Of a stretch of DNA of 64,000 bases, positions 46,510-55,613 are shown piece by piece; within the stretch, counting starts at the first letter, position 1; every line of letters starts with the position of its first letter. Source of the stretch: Methylococcales bacterium (GTDB taxonomy: Bacteria > Pseudomonadota > Gammaproteobacteria > Methylococcales > Methylomonadaceae); NCBI GenBank assembly GCA_030949405.1, contig JAUZSN010000002.1, forward strand, positions 1,846,553 through 1,910,552. Direction: 5' to 3'. The notes below the pieces were generated by a model that was given only the letters and a program-made list of their open reading frames with translations, was not told where the DNA came from and did no database searches. Both the position numbers and the translations under genes were made by a program.

Positions 46510-46788
46510 CTACTTTACTCTATCACGACGTGCTTGCTTAGGATCACAACGTAATGGACGATAAATTTCAACGCGATCGCCTTCGATTAATACTTTATTT
46601 AACGGATAAATAGTTCCGAAAATCCCTACTTTTGTTTTTTTAAGATCAATGTCAGGAAACCGCATTAATAAGTTTGAGGCCTGTATAGCGTGTTCAATAC
46701 ACGTCCCTTTTGCGATTTTTAAAGGAATCAGAACTTGTTCATTATGAGGCGCGTAAGCCACTTCAATCGTGATCTGTGTATCAGTCAT
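46510..46788 (-). CDS. rnfH: RnfH family (UPF0125) protein
   Basis: It is a small ubiquitin-like beta-grasp protein. It reads MTDTQITIEVAYAPHNEQVL and LIEGDRVEIYRPLRCDPKQA, both family hallmarks. I start at the ATG at 46788, which overlaps the ratA stop by 8 bp. A longer frame upstream lies wholly inside ratA. It pairs with ratA as in E. coli, opposite smpB. Confidence 0.9.
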   Translation of the reverse strand: MTDTQITIEVAYAPHNEQVLIPLKIAKGTCIEHAIQASNLLMRFPDIDLKKTKVGIFGTIYPLNKVLIEGDRVEIYRPLRCDPKQARRDRVK

Positions 46789-47215
46789 AAAGGTGTTTTG
46801 CTCGTGTACTAAAGGCTGAAACCATGCCGCTACAAAGTTGACTAAAAACCGCGCCAAAGGTTAATCCTGCTAGTTTTCCCATGACTTCAAATTCTAAATC
46901 CAACGATATTTTACTGGCATCTTCACGTAAGGGCATAAAGTTCCAGACCCCTTCAAGTGATTTAAACGGGCCGTCTAATAACGTCATATAAATTCGGCCC
47001 CCAGGGTCTAATTTATTTCGAGTCGAAAATGATTTTTGTAAGCCCCCTTTTGCAATGACTAATTCAGCTTCAATAATATCTTCATTTTGCGTTAAAATAC
47101 GACTACTTTTACACCAAGGTAAATACTCGGGGTAGGTTTCAATATCATTAACAATATCAAACATTTGCTGTGCTGAAAACTTTACTAAGGCACTTTTTTG
47201 TACCACAGTAATCAT
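46781..47215 (-). CDS. ratA: RatA/ubiquinone-binding START-like protein
   Basis: It is a 144-residue START/polyketide-cyclase-like domain. The pattern MITVVQKSALVKFSAQQMFD, NDIETYPEYLPWCKSSRIL and WNFMPLREDASKISLDLEFE is that of RatA/COQ10 proteins. In E. coli RatA was described as a ribosome anti-association factor, while homologues bind ubiquinone. The ATG at 47215 overlaps the upstream transporter stop (ATGA), indicating coupling. Confidence 0.92.
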   Translation of the reverse strand: MITVVQKSALVKFSAQQMFDIVNDIETYPEYLPWCKSSRILTQNEDIIEAELVIAKGGLQKSFSTRNKLDPGGRIYMTLLDGPFKSLEGVWNFMPLREDASKISLDLEFEVMGKLAGLTFGAVFSQLCSGMVSAFSTRAKHLYD

Positions 47216-48582
47216 CCAATAACCCCGATGACATTTAACAGGACAATAAACACGGCGAGCGGGGCAACATACGAAATTAAAAATTTCCATATTGAGTAGT
47301 AGTCTGATTTTTCCATGGCTAATTCATGCTCAGTGTCTTTAGTCTTCATAATCCAGCCTGCAAAAATAGCGATACAAAGCCCACCCAACGGTAACATTAA
47401 ATTAGCGGTTAAATAATCAAGTAAGTGAAAAATACTTTTACCAAATAGAGTAACATCAGACCAAACATTAAAGGACAAGGCAACCACTACGCCCACCGCC
47501 CAGACCATTAATCCTGTATAAATAGATGCCTGTTGACGTTTAATGTTTTTATTTTCAACTAAAAAAGCAACCGCAGGTTCTATCAATGAAATTGAGGACG
47601 AGAGGGCGGCAAAAAAAAGTAATATAAAAAATAAAAGACCAAATAACCAGCCTCCTATCATGTTACCAAAGGCTAAAGGCAGTGTTTGAAAAATTAATCC
47701 AGGCCCTGCACTGGCTTCTAACCCATTGGCAAATACTAATGGAAAAATAGCGATCCCCGCTAATAAGGCAACGACGGTATCAGCCCCTGCAATAATTAAG
47801 GTGGTTTTAGCGATGGATATATTTTTAGGTAAATAAGAGCCATAAACCATAATCGCGCCCATACCTAACCCTAAGGTAAAAAAGGCATGTCCCATTGCGG
47901 TTAAAACAGCATCGGCATCTATTTGGCTAAAATCAGGTTTAAATAGAAAATCAAGGCCTTGTTGATAATAACCTGTGGTCATCGCATAGCCGACCAATAA
48001 AATGAGTAAAACAAATAAGGTTGGCATTAAAAAGCGAACGGACTTTTCTAATCCACCTTGTATACCACGGGCAACGATAAGCATGGTTGCTACTATAAAA
48101 AGACTGTGCCAAAAAACTTGCTGGACAGGGCTATCTATTAAACCTTGATATAACGCCCCAATGGTGTCTACCGTGCCGCCTGAGAAACTGCCTATAAAGG
48201 CGTTAAAGACATAGGACAATACCCAGCCTGCAATGACACTGTAATAACTAAGGATTAAAAAACCTGAAGTAATCCCTAACCAGCCGACATAATGCCAATT
48301 TTTATTAGCACCTGCCTCATTGGCTAACTGTGACATCGTATTAATTGGACTTTGCCGTCCACGTCGTCCGAGCATCGTTTCCGCAATCATAATCGGAATA
48401 CCAATCGCAATGACACAGAGTAAATAGACGATGACAAATGCCCCGCCGCCATTTTCACCTGTGATATAAGGAAATTTCCAAATATTTCCTAAGCCAACCG
48501 CTGATCCCGTTGCCGCTAAAATAAACGCAAATCGAGATGACCATTCGCTATGTTGTGATTTTTTTATCTCTGACACACCCAC
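47212..48582 (-). CDS. Sodium:neurotransmitter symporter family transporter
   Basis: It is 456 residues long, about 11-12 helices, LeuT fold. The Na1/Na2 and substrate turn reads AATGSAVGLGNIWKFPYITG near residue 24-43, and the second GMGAIMVYGSYLPKN is conserved. Substrates in bacteria are amino acids such as tryptophan, tyrosine or leucine. It begins with GTG, and a second in-frame GTG two codons later is equally possible. It is coupled to ratA-rnfH. Confidence 0.93.
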   Translation of the reverse strand: MGVSEIKKSQHSEWSSRFAFILAATGSAVGLGNIWKFPYITGENGGGAFVIVYLLCVIAIGIPIMIAETMLGRRGRQSPINTMSQLANEAGANKNWHYVGWLGITSGFLILSYYSVIAGWVLSYVFNAFIGSFSGGTVDTIGALYQGLIDSPVQQVFWHSLFIVATMLIVARGIQGGLEKSVRFLMPTLFVLLILLVGYAMTTGYYQQGLDFLFKPDFSQIDADAVLTAMGHAFFTLGLGMGAIMVYGSYLPKNISIAKTTLIIAGADTVVALLAGIAIFPLVFANGLEASAGPGLIFQTLPLAFGNMIGGWLFGLLFFILLFFAALSSSISLIEPAVAFLVENKNIKRQQASIYTGLMVWAVGVVVALSFNVWSDVTLFGKSIFHLLDYLTANLMLPLGGLCIAIFAGWIMKTKDTEHELAMEKSDYYSIWKFLISYVAPLAVFIVLLNVIGVIG

Positions 48583-48673
48583 TCCCCCGTTTAAAACTAA
48601 ATTTTTATGAATGAATCAGGTAAAATAACAAAAATATTCCCTTTAGTCAGTTTAATAATCTTTTTATAAAGTA

Positions 48674-49159
48674 ATGGCAACGAAAAAATCCAAGAAAAAA
48701 AACAAATCAGCCGATAATAATATTGCGGTTAATCGTCATGCACGGCATGATTATTTTGTTGAAGAACGTTTTGAAGCTGGACTTGTCTTACAAGGCTGGG
48801 AAGTTAAAAGTCTTCGAGATGGACGAATTCAATTAAAAGAAAGTTATGTTTTGCTTAAAAGAGGGGAGGCATGGTTATTTGGCGCGCACGTTTCTCCGTT
48901 ACTATCGGCATCTACTCATGTCGTGCCTAATAATATTCGGTCTAAAAAGCTGTTGTTACATAAACGCGAATTAAGTCGTTTAATTGGGGCGGTAGAACGA
49001 AAGGGGTATACCATCATTCCGTTGTCCATGTACTGGGTGAAAGGACGAGCTAAACTTGAAATTGGTTTAGCCAAAGGTAAGCAATTACATGATAAACGGG
49101 CGACTTCCAAAGATCGTGATTGGCAACGTGAAAAAGCGCGAATCATGAAACATGCATAG
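48674..49159 (+). CDS. smpB: SsrA-binding protein
   Basis: It is 161 residues long with a lysine-rich N-terminal extension. The OB-fold core carries [36 protein letters not shown] and the basic tail [20 protein letters not shown]. SmpB carries tmRNA to stalled ribosomes. No ssrA gene is seen next to it. It is divergent from the SNF transporter. Confidence 0.97.
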   Translation: MATKKSKKKNKSADNNIAVNRHARHDYFVEERFEAGLVLQGWEVKSLRDGRIQLKESYVLLKRGEAWLFGAHVSPLLSASTHVVPNNIRSKKLLLHKRELSRLIGAVERKGYTIIPLSMYWVKGRAKLEIGLAKGKQLHDKRATSKDRDWQREKARIMKHA

Positions 49160-49395
49160 ACGGTAGTCAATCACTTAGTGCGGTTAAAATGGATAAGAAT
49201 AAAGGGGATAAGATGGGCGCGTTTAAATTTTTTCATTGTTAATACGGTCGGTTTTATCTAAAATCTATGGCATAATCTAAAGTGTTACACTCAATAGTTT
49301 TTGTTTAATAGGGAATGGGCTTATAATCTATCACCGAGTTAAAAATAATTAACACGTTTTAATCGTTTAATTGTGATTTATGCCTCATTATATGT

Positions 49396-49411
49396 TGTGA
49401 TTAATATCACG
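49396..49411. promoter_or_regulatory. CRP/FNR-type palindrome upstream of moaA
   Basis: TGTGATTAATATCACG is a near-perfect dyad matching the CRP consensus TGTGA-N6-TCACA at nine of ten bases. It lies 31 bp upstream of the moaA ATG. Regulation by a CRP/Vfr-like or related protein is inferred only. Confidence 0.5.
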
Positions 49412-49442
49412 GTTTTGTATTTTAAATAATTTATAATAACCT

Positions 49443-50447
49443 ATGAATAATTTACCCTCGTCGCCATTAATTGATCGTTTTGGGCGAAAAATTGATTATT
49501 TAAGAATTTCAGTAACGGATCGTTGTGATTTTCGTTGTGTGTACTGTATGGCGGAAGAAATGACATTTCTGCCGCGTGCGCAGATTTTAACGCTTGAGGA
49601 AATTTATACCATTACAAAAGCCTTTGTTGAATTAGGGGTTAAAAAAGTTCGCGTGACAGGCGGTGAACCTTTGATAAGAAAAGGGGTTCTTGGACTAATG
49701 GATAAAATTGGTCATACCTTGGCGTTGAAGGAATTAGTTCTGACAACCAATGGGTCGCATTTAGTTCAAATGGCCGAAGGGTTAAAGCAAGCGCAGGTTA
49801 AACGGATTAATATTAGTTTGGATACCTTGAAGGCGGCTAAGTTTAAAGCCATTACGCGTACAGGCGATTTGCAGCAAGTACTGGCGGGTATTGATGCAGC
49901 GATAGACGCGGGGTTTGAACGAATTAAAATTAATGCGGTTATTTTAAAAAATCGTAATCATCAAGAAGTGTGTGATTTGGTTCAATTTGCGATTGATAAA
50001 GGGATTGATATTAGTTTTATTGAGGAAATGCCGCTAGGGATTGTTAGTCAACACAATCGTGCCGAAAGTTATTATTCAAGTGATTTTATCAAAGCAGATT
50101 TAGCGCAGCGTTTTTTGCTTATTCCCAGTGTTGAAAAAACAGGCGGCCCGTCCAATTATTTTCAAGTCCCCGCGACCCATACACGGGTGGGCTTTATATC
50201 CCCGCATAGTGAAAATTTTTGTTCGACCTGCAATCGAGTCCGTTTAACCGTGGAAGGGCGTTTATTATTGTGTCTAGGCAATGAACATTCCATTGATTTA
50301 AAACATATTATTCGGGCAAACCCAGGGGATATGACGTATCTAAAACAAGTTATTGTTGAGGCAATGAAAATTAAGCCTGAGCAGCATGAGTTTAGTCTTG
50401 ACGAGCAACCCATTATTTTGAGGTATATGAATGCGACTGGGGGGTAA
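49443..50447 (+). CDS. moaA: GTP 3',8-cyclase (molybdenum cofactor step 1)
   Basis: It is a 334-residue radical SAM enzyme. The N-terminal cluster motif CDFRCVYC (about 29-36) and the C-terminal cluster [18 protein letters not shown] are complete. The conserved [12 protein letters not shown] and the ending MNATGG (double Gly) are intact. It starts molybdopterin synthesis, which makes the decay of the Mo-hydroxylase genes at 35-37 kb notable. No other moa gene is adjacent. Confidence 0.97.
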   Translation: MNNLPSSPLIDRFGRKIDYLRISVTDRCDFRCVYCMAEEMTFLPRAQILTLEEIYTITKAFVELGVKKVRVTGGEPLIRKGVLGLMDKIGHTLALKELVLTTNGSHLVQMAEGLKQAQVKRINISLDTLKAAKFKAITRTGDLQQVLAGIDAAIDAGFERIKINAVILKNRNHQEVCDLVQFAIDKGIDISFIEEMPLGIVSQHNRAESYYSSDFIKADLAQRFLLIPSVEKTGGPSNYFQVPATHTRVGFISPHSENFCSTCNRVRLTVEGRLLLCLGNEHSIDLKHIIRANPGDMTYLKQVIVEAMKIKPEQHEFSLDEQPIILRYMNATGG

Positions 50448-50517
50448 AAAACCCTATATACTATAAGGGAAAAAATGAATAATAATGAATTAAACAGTCT
50501 ATGACAAGATTATAAAA

Positions 50518-50871
50518 ATGGATAAAAACGCGACAATACTTATTATTGATGATGATGAAATTTCTTTGCTTATTTTGCAAAATGCCTTTGAAATGGAAGG
50601 GTATCATGTCGTCACTACAACAGATAGTTTAAACGCGGAAGCGTTATTTAATGAGCATTCACCCCATGCCATCGTATTAGATGTTTTTATGCCTGATAGA
50701 GATGGCTTTGAAATTGTTAGGGCGATTAGAAAAGAATGTTCGACCAGCTTAATCGTTGCTATTTCATCCAATGATGGATATTTACCGACGATTAAAGCAT
50801 TAGGGGCTAATTTGGCCTTGAATAAATCTATGTTGCCTCATGACATTGTTGCAGCGGTACAGGCATTGTAA
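50518..50871 (+). CDS. Single-domain response regulator
   Basis: It is a 117-residue receiver domain with the acidic pocket DDDE (10-13). The phosphoacceptor Asp is in AIVLDVFMPDRDGFE (about 55), the Ser/Thr switch in VAISSNDGYL and the Lys in LALNKSML. There is no output domain. It may form a unit with the next gene (16 bp apart). Confidence 0.9.
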   Translation: MDKNATILIIDDDEISLLILQNAFEMEGYHVVTTTDSLNAEALFNEHSPHAIVLDVFMPDRDGFEIVRAIRKECSTSLIVAISSNDGYLPTIKALGANLALNKSMLPHDIVAAVQAL

Positions 50872-50887
50872 TTAAGGTGAAATAGAG

Positions 50888-51262
50888 ATGAATCAACAGG
50901 CGACTCAAACAGAAGGCAATAAAATTATTGCGGAAGCTCGAGGTTATAAAGAAGATCGAGAGAAGGGTTATAGAGAGCAGGCGTTAAAATTATTTCCGTG
51001 GGTTTGTGGGCGTTGTGCGCGGGAGTTTACGCATAAAAATTTGCAAGAACTCACCGTCCACCATAAAAATCACAATCACGATCAAAACCCATCCGATGGC
51101 AGTAATTGGGAGCTATTATGCTTATATTGCCACGATAATGAACATTCGCGTTATGAAGAGCAAGTGCGCTATGGGAGTGTCGAATCAGGGGTTGTTGAAG
51201 ATAATGTTGGGGGAACACATAATCCTTTTGCTAATCTTAAAGGCTTACTGAATAAAAAATAA
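50888..51262 (+). CDS. YajD-like HNH nuclease
   Basis: It is 124 residues long. The HNH core shows CGRCAREF, LTVHHKNHNHDQNPSDGSNW and LLCLYCHDNEHSRYEEQ, with paired Cys-x-x-Cys motifs for zinc and the HH pair for catalysis. Its length and the C-terminal extension match YajD. The role is unknown. Confidence 0.88.
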   Translation: MNQQATQTEGNKIIAEARGYKEDREKGYREQALKLFPWVCGRCAREFTHKNLQELTVHHKNHNHDQNPSDGSNWELLCLYCHDNEHSRYEEQVRYGSVESGVVEDNVGGTHNPFANLKGLLNKK

Positions 51263-51294
51263 TGATTGTTACAATACAATAGGATAGTTTGTTA

Positions 51295-52482
51295 ATGGAT
51301 GGTTTATTTAAATTTATCAAAGACCGATTTTTACTCATGCCGCAATGGGTTCAGGTCTTTACCTATGTATCTTTTGTCATCTTATTTATCTATTTATTAA
51401 CCGCGCCGCGTTTTTTAGATATGCGTTTAGTCTCCAATGATTATGGGGATGAGTTTCCTATTGGCGGAGCGCAAATTGAAATTGAAATTGAAGGGCGGGT
51501 TTTAATTTTATTAACGGACAGTAAAGGACGCTTTTCAGTCCCTATTTCAACAAACTATCCGATCGGCTCTTATCTTTTTATTTTATCGCCTGATTCCAAT
51601 AGCACCAAAATTAAAGAAATCAAAGTACCTGTTTCTAACTCGTATTTAAAACGTTCAAAAATAATTTATACAAAAAAAACAAATTCTTATAAAATTGTTC
51701 CCAATGGAATTATTGAAAATACGCAGCAATTATTGTTAACATTAAACCCTATTTCAATTGCCTATGCAGATGATAATCGATCTGAACCTAATGACGATAT
51801 TGATAAGGAAATTTTTCGTGCTTTAGAGGTGATTACAAAAATTAAATTTGATGAAATTTCAAAAAATATATCATTACGCGATGATTTAAGTTTAGATAAT
51901 ATAGACTTATCCTATATTAACAATCGGTTAAATAAAAAATATAATATTGACAGCTTATTTGCCTTTCAGCAACGCGCAAAGACAGTCAGTGATTTGATTG
52001 AGATAGCACGGGCTAATTATTATCAAAATACGTTGCAGCAACAAAATTTTAACCCTGAAACTAATCCAAAACAACGGCAAATGATAGCCGCCATTCCCTC
52101 TACTCAACTCATCCCCACCGAAAAAAAAGAAATAATTCCCAGTGATATTTTAGTTAAGTATAAATTAGACCGCGTGCTTAGGAAAAGTGAGCGTTATATT
52201 TTTGCTGTGAAAATATTAGAGCAAGTCATTGAAAAACAACCTAAGTTTTATAAAGCGTGGTTTCATTTGGCCTTAACCTATGAGTCAATGGGGGAAAATG
52301 ATAAAGCTGAGGCCGCTTTTAAGTCTGCTATTGAAATTGAACGGGCAGAAAAATTAAATGATGATCTTTTGTATAACGCGTATGGGATGTTTTTATTTAA
52401 GCAAGAAAAATATAAGGAAGCGGGTGAGCAGTTTGAAAAGGAAAAGCAGTTTAAACAATTATTGCCACTTAATAATGAGTAA
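51295..52482 (+). CDS. Membrane-anchored protein with ACP-like segment and TPRs
   Basis: It has a membrane helix (about 18-38) and an extracytoplasmic beta-sandwich (about 45-120, IEIEGRVLILLTDSKGRFSV). A stretch about 172-238 patterned like an acyl carrier protein (ISLRDDLSLDNIDLSYINNR, then VSDLIEIAR) lacks the phosphopantetheine Ser, having NID in place of DSL. At the C-terminus are two or three TPRs (YKAWFHLALTYESMGENDKA). I begin at ATG 51295 rather than the TTG two codons earlier. Function unknown; the ACP resemblance is inference. Confidence 0.7.
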   Translation: MDGLFKFIKDRFLLMPQWVQVFTYVSFVILFIYLLTAPRFLDMRLVSNDYGDEFPIGGAQIEIEIEGRVLILLTDSKGRFSVPISTNYPIGSYLFILSPDSNSTKIKEIKVPVSNSYLKRSKIIYTKKTNSYKIVPNGIIENTQQLLLTLNPISIAYADDNRSEPNDDIDKEIFRALEVITKIKFDEISKNISLRDDLSLDNIDLSYINNRLNKKYNIDSLFAFQQRAKTVSDLIEIARANYYQNTLQQQNFNPETNPKQRQMIAAIPSTQLIPTEKKEIIPSDILVKYKLDRVLRKSERYIFAVKILEQVIEKQPKFYKAWFHLALTYESMGENDKAEAAFKSAIEIERAEKLNDDLLYNAYGMFLFKQEKYKEAGEQFEKEKQFKQLLPLNNE

Positions 52483-52495
52483 GTCTTAAAAATTT

Positions 52496-52533
52496 GATGA
52501 GTAGAGAGGGAAGGCTTTGCCTCTCTACTCATC
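52496..52533. terminator. Strong hairpin between convergent genes
   Basis: GATGAGTAGAGAGG at 52496-52509 is fully complementary to CCTCTCTACTCATC at 52520-52533 around a 10-nt loop. T-tracts are weak on both sides, so it could be a terminator for the TPR gene and ribBX or a dispersed palindrome. Confidence 0.6.
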
Positions 52534-52569
52534 CTTATTCTGTTTTAAGAACGGGTCGATACGTGGGGA

Positions 52570-53685
52570 CTAACTTTCTTTGTTAGCATATTCGATGAGT
52601 TCTAAATCAAAGCCTGATAACCCAATATATTTTTTTTGAGTCCCTAATACTTTTAATTTATGCACCCCCAAATCGGCTAAAATCCGTGACCCCGTTCCCG
52701 TTGTTCGCCAGTCATTATTGCTTTCTGTTTTTTTAGAGTCCATAACAAAGCCATTATCTTCCATTTGATAATGATGAATGAGTTCAACTAAGGATTGATC
52801 GCCTTCTTGTTGCCTAACAATAACGAGTACGCCGCGTTTTTCTTCAGCAATTTTTTTCATCGCGTCTCGAACAGAAATACTGCACGGGTTACGTTTAGAG
52901 GCGAGGACATCATCGAGTAAGTTACGCGCATGAACCCGCACAAGCACGGGAGCATCCGTTGAAATATCCCCCATCACTAAGGCTAAATGCAGGTTATTGT
53001 CGTTTCTATCTTGATAGGCGTAAAGTCTAAAGTCCCCAAATTCTGTTGGAAAATTACATTCACTTACACGTTCTAAGGTGCTTTCATGTTCAATGCGGTA
53101 GTGAATTAAATCGGCAATTGTTCCTATTTTTAACTGATGTTTTTGGGCAAATTTTTCAAGATCCGTACGTCTTGCCATACTGCCATCATCATTTAAAATT
53201 TCAACAATCATGGCCGCAGGTTCTAGCCCTGCTAATCGTGCTAAATCACAGCCCGCTTCGGTATGACCTGCTCTATTAAGTACGCCGCCTGCTTGTGCTT
53301 TTAAAGGAAAAATATGACCGGGTTGAACTAAATCATCCGCAGTTGCCTTTTTAGCAACGGCGGTTTGAATCGTTAATGCTCGATCGGCGGCTGATATTCC
53401 TGTCGTAACCCCCGTTGCCGCTTCTATAGAAACTGTAAAATTAGTTGAGTAAGGGGTGTTATTTTCATCCACCATTAAGGGTAATTTTAATTGCTGGCAA
53501 CGGTCGCCTGTTAACGTTAAACAAATTAACCCGCGCCCATAACGTGCCATAAAATTAACATCTTCAGCACGAACAAATGAGGCCGCCATCACTAGGTCCC
53601 CTTCATTCTCACGGTCTTCATCATCCATAATGATAACCATTTTACCTTGTTTTAAATCTTCAATAACTTCTTCAGTAGAGTTCAT
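52570..53685 (-). CDS. ribBX: 3,4-dihydroxy-2-butanone-4-phosphate synthase with inactive RibA-like half (RibBX)
   Basis: The N-terminal half (1-205) is a complete DHBP synthase with MDDEDRENEGDLVMAA and the AGHTEAGCDLARLAGL site. It makes the four-carbon unit of riboflavin from ribulose 5-phosphate. The C-terminal half resembles GTP cyclohydrolase II, but the zinc Cys region is replaced by LVRVHARNLLDDVLASKRNP, so it should not cyclise GTP. Such RibBX proteins are known in gammaproteobacteria. I start at ATG 53685 (MNSTEEVIED); a longer frame lacks homology. Confidence 0.9.
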   Translation of the reverse strand: MNSTEEVIEDLKQGKMVIIMDDEDRENEGDLVMAASFVRAEDVNFMARYGRGLICLTLTGDRCQQLKLPLMVDENNTPYSTNFTVSIEAATGVTTGISAADRALTIQTAVAKKATADDLVQPGHIFPLKAQAGGVLNRAGHTEAGCDLARLAGLEPAAMIVEILNDDGSMARRTDLEKFAQKHQLKIGTIADLIHYRIEHESTLERVSECNFPTEFGDFRLYAYQDRNDNNLHLALVMGDISTDAPVLVRVHARNLLDDVLASKRNPCSISVRDAMKKIAEEKRGVLVIVRQQEGDQSLVELIHHYQMEDNGFVMDSKKTESNNDWRTTGTGSRILADLGVHKLKVLGTQKKYIGLSGFDLELIEYANKES

Positions 53686-53730
53686 ATTTTTGGAGTATGT
53701 CAAACACGAAAATAATAAAACACCACGCAT

Positions 53731-53780
53731 AAAAAAGCCCGCATACACTTAATACTTAAAAATATCAGTGTTTGCAGGCT
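53731..53780 (-). terminator. Terminator for tRNA-Leu
   Basis: AGCCCGCATACACT at 53736-53749 pairs, with two mismatches, with AGTGTTTGCAGGCT at 53767-53780. On the minus strand the stem is followed by six T. It sits downstream of the tRNA and upstream of ribBX. Confidence 0.75.
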
Positions 53781-53810
53781 AATGCTTAAGTGTTTAAACT
53801 TTATAATCTG

Positions 53811-53895
53811 TGGTACCGAGGGTCGGAATCGAACCGACACTCCCGAAGGAACTGGATTTTGAATCCAGCGCGTCTACCAGTTTCACCACCCCGGC
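53811..53895 (-). tRNA. tRNA-Leu (CAA)
   Basis: It is an 85-nt class II tRNA. The acceptor stem pairs 5' GCCGGGG with CCTCGGT, and ACCA is encoded. The anticodon loop TTCAAAA gives CAA, reading TTG. The long variable arm is visible (about 53840-53851), and the T arm is GTCGGTTCGATTCCGAC. A leftward terminator follows. Confidence 0.97.
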
Positions 53896-53985
53896 ACAGA
53901 ATCCATAATTATAGAGTAATGACTTGAAAAATACTAGTATTTTTTTTCGTGAATTAAATCGCCAAAGCTGATAATATCGCTCTCT

Positions 53986-55011
53986 ATGAAAAAAAGTGAC
54001 TTTAATTACCAACTTCCCCCGCAGCTTATCGCTCAAAAACCACTGAAAAATCGTGGCGATAGTCGTTTACTTTGCATGAATAAAAAGACAGGAGAGTTAG
54101 AGGATAAGCAGTTTAATAATTTTTTTGATTTACTTAACCCCGATGATTTATTAGTTTTTAATGATACTAAAGTGATTCCCGCCCGCTTATTTGGTAAAAA
54201 AAAAACAGCAGGGGGGAAGGTTGAAATTTTAATTGAGCGAATAGTCGATGAAAATAGGGCTATTGCGCATATAAAAGCGAGTAAGTCGCCTAAATCAGGG
54301 TCAACGATTGAATTAGAGGACGGTTTTAGTTGTGAGGTATTAGGACGAGAGGCGGATTTATTTCAACTCTATTTTAAGGGAGAAACGACGTTATTGACAT
54401 TATTGGATAAAATAGGTCATATCCCGTTGCCACCTTATATTACGCGTGAAGATGATGAATCGGATTTAGAACGTTATCAGACGGTGTTTGCCAAACAAAA
54501 AGGGGCGGTTGCTGCACCGACCGCAGGGCTTCATTTTGATGATAAAATAATGCAGCGGTTTCGAGAGAGTGAGATCGCAATGACTTTTGTAACATTGCAT
54601 GTCGGTAGTGGTACCTTTCAACCGGTTCGTGTTGAAAATTTAGATGACCATTTAATGCACAAGGAATATTTTAGAGTTGATGACGCTACGGTGACGGCGA
54701 TTGAAAAAACGCGGGCAAAAGGGGGACGGGTGATTGCTATTGGAACAACGGCAGTGCGAGCCTTAGAATCTGCCTCTAAAGAGGGTGTCCTTAAGGCGGG
54801 ATTAGGTCATACCGATTTATTCATTACACCCGGTTATGAATTTAAAAGTGTGGATGCGATGCTGACGAATTTTCATTTGCCTGAGTCAACGTTATTAATG
54901 TTGATTTCAGCATTTTCAGGGTATGAGGCGACCAAAATAGCGTATCAACATGCGATAAAGCAAGAGTACCGTTTTTTTAGTTATGGGGATGCGATGTTTT
55001 TATCGGCTTAA
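53986..55011 (+). CDS. queA: S-adenosylmethionine:tRNA ribosyltransferase-isomerase
   Basis: It is a 341-residue QueA, making epoxyqueuosine in tRNA. The opening FNYQLPPQLIAQKPLKNRGD, the AAPTAGLHFDDKIM motif, LHVGSGTFQPVR and the closing LPESTLLMLISAFSG are all intact. It is transcribed rightward from a short region divergent from tRNA-Leu. Confidence 0.97.
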   Translation: MKKSDFNYQLPPQLIAQKPLKNRGDSRLLCMNKKTGELEDKQFNNFFDLLNPDDLLVFNDTKVIPARLFGKKKTAGGKVEILIERIVDENRAIAHIKASKSPKSGSTIELEDGFSCEVLGREADLFQLYFKGETTLLTLLDKIGHIPLPPYITREDDESDLERYQTVFAKQKGAVAAPTAGLHFDDKIMQRFRESEIAMTFVTLHVGSGTFQPVRVENLDDHLMHKEYFRVDDATVTAIEKTRAKGGRVIAIGTTAVRALESASKEGVLKAGLGHTDLFITPGYEFKSVDAMLTNFHLPESTLLMLISAFSGYEATKIAYQHAIKQEYRFFSYGDAMFLSA

Positions 55012-55026
55012 ATTTTTATGGTGAAT

Positions 55027-55057
55027 AAAACCTCATGTTTTAAAAAATGAGGTTTTT
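55027..55057. terminator. Bidirectional terminator
   Basis: AAAACCTCAT at 55027-55036 pairs with ATGAGGTTTT at 55047-55056, with a T run after. The A-rich left side makes it usable both for queA and for the opposing LprI-like gene. Confidence 0.8.
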
Positions 55058-55064
55058 ATAAGTC

Positions 55065-55499
55065 TTATTGAGATTTTTTAGAGCCACTACAAAGATCCCC
55101 TTCTTTGAGACCGAGGAGCCACTGCTTTAAAAATACAACGCGTTGTAAGGTCAGTTGTGTTTTATAATTGCTCGCACACATAGGAAATATACTGCCGTAA
55201 TAGTTCGCTTCATCGGTATGTGGGTATTGCAACTCAAAATCAGCATCACGAAGTTTAATCCACGCAAGTTGTGCTTTTTTTAATTTTTTTAAAAACAAAG
55301 CATTGTCTTGGTAACGGACTACGATTTTTTTATAAACCCGATTTAACTCCGCATCGGCTTCCTTGTAGGCAATGCCCGTACATTGATTCATGGCTGTCTG
55401 AGTGACGGCTGCTCCTAAACAGGTTTGTGTGTCCTCTGCAATGGCCGTCGTTGAAATAATAACGAGTAAAAATTGTCCTATGAATTGTTTGATCTTCAT
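55065..55499 (-). CDS. LprI-like (DUF1311) secreted protein
   Basis: It is 144 residues long with a Sec signal (to about residue 21). The DUF1311 core reads AVTQTAMNQCTGIAYKEADA, ELNRVYKKI and QLAWIKLRDADFELQY, with three or four cysteines likely in disulphides. Homologues include lysozyme inhibitor LprI. A periplasmic role is expected; inhibition of lysozyme here is inference. Confidence 0.85.
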   Translation of the reverse strand: MKIKQFIGQFLLVIISTTAIAEDTQTCLGAAVTQTAMNQCTGIAYKEADAELNRVYKKIVVRYQDNALFLKKLKKAQLAWIKLRDADFELQYPHTDEANYYGSIFPMCASNYKTQLTLQRVVFLKQWLLGLKEGDLCSGSKKSQ

Positions 55500-55613
55500 T
55501 TTGATTCTCTTATTATAATTTTGAATTAAACAGTCATAGTATTGACAGAATGAAAAATAGCGTATTCATTTTAATTTTTTAGACTCATATTACATTGATT
55601 GGCGGAACTTTTT

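Noticed and set aside
49160-49395. Molybdenum cofactor riboswitch before moaA
   Set aside because: I could not find the conserved helices. The only clear feature is the CRP-type dyad.
48674-49442. tmRNA next to smpB
   Set aside because: No tRNA-like ends or tag reading frame are visible in the 283 bp after smpB or before it.
53686-53810. FMN riboswitch before ribBX
   Set aside because: The stretch is the tRNA terminator plus AT-rich DNA, and the conserved FMN aptamer boxes are absent.
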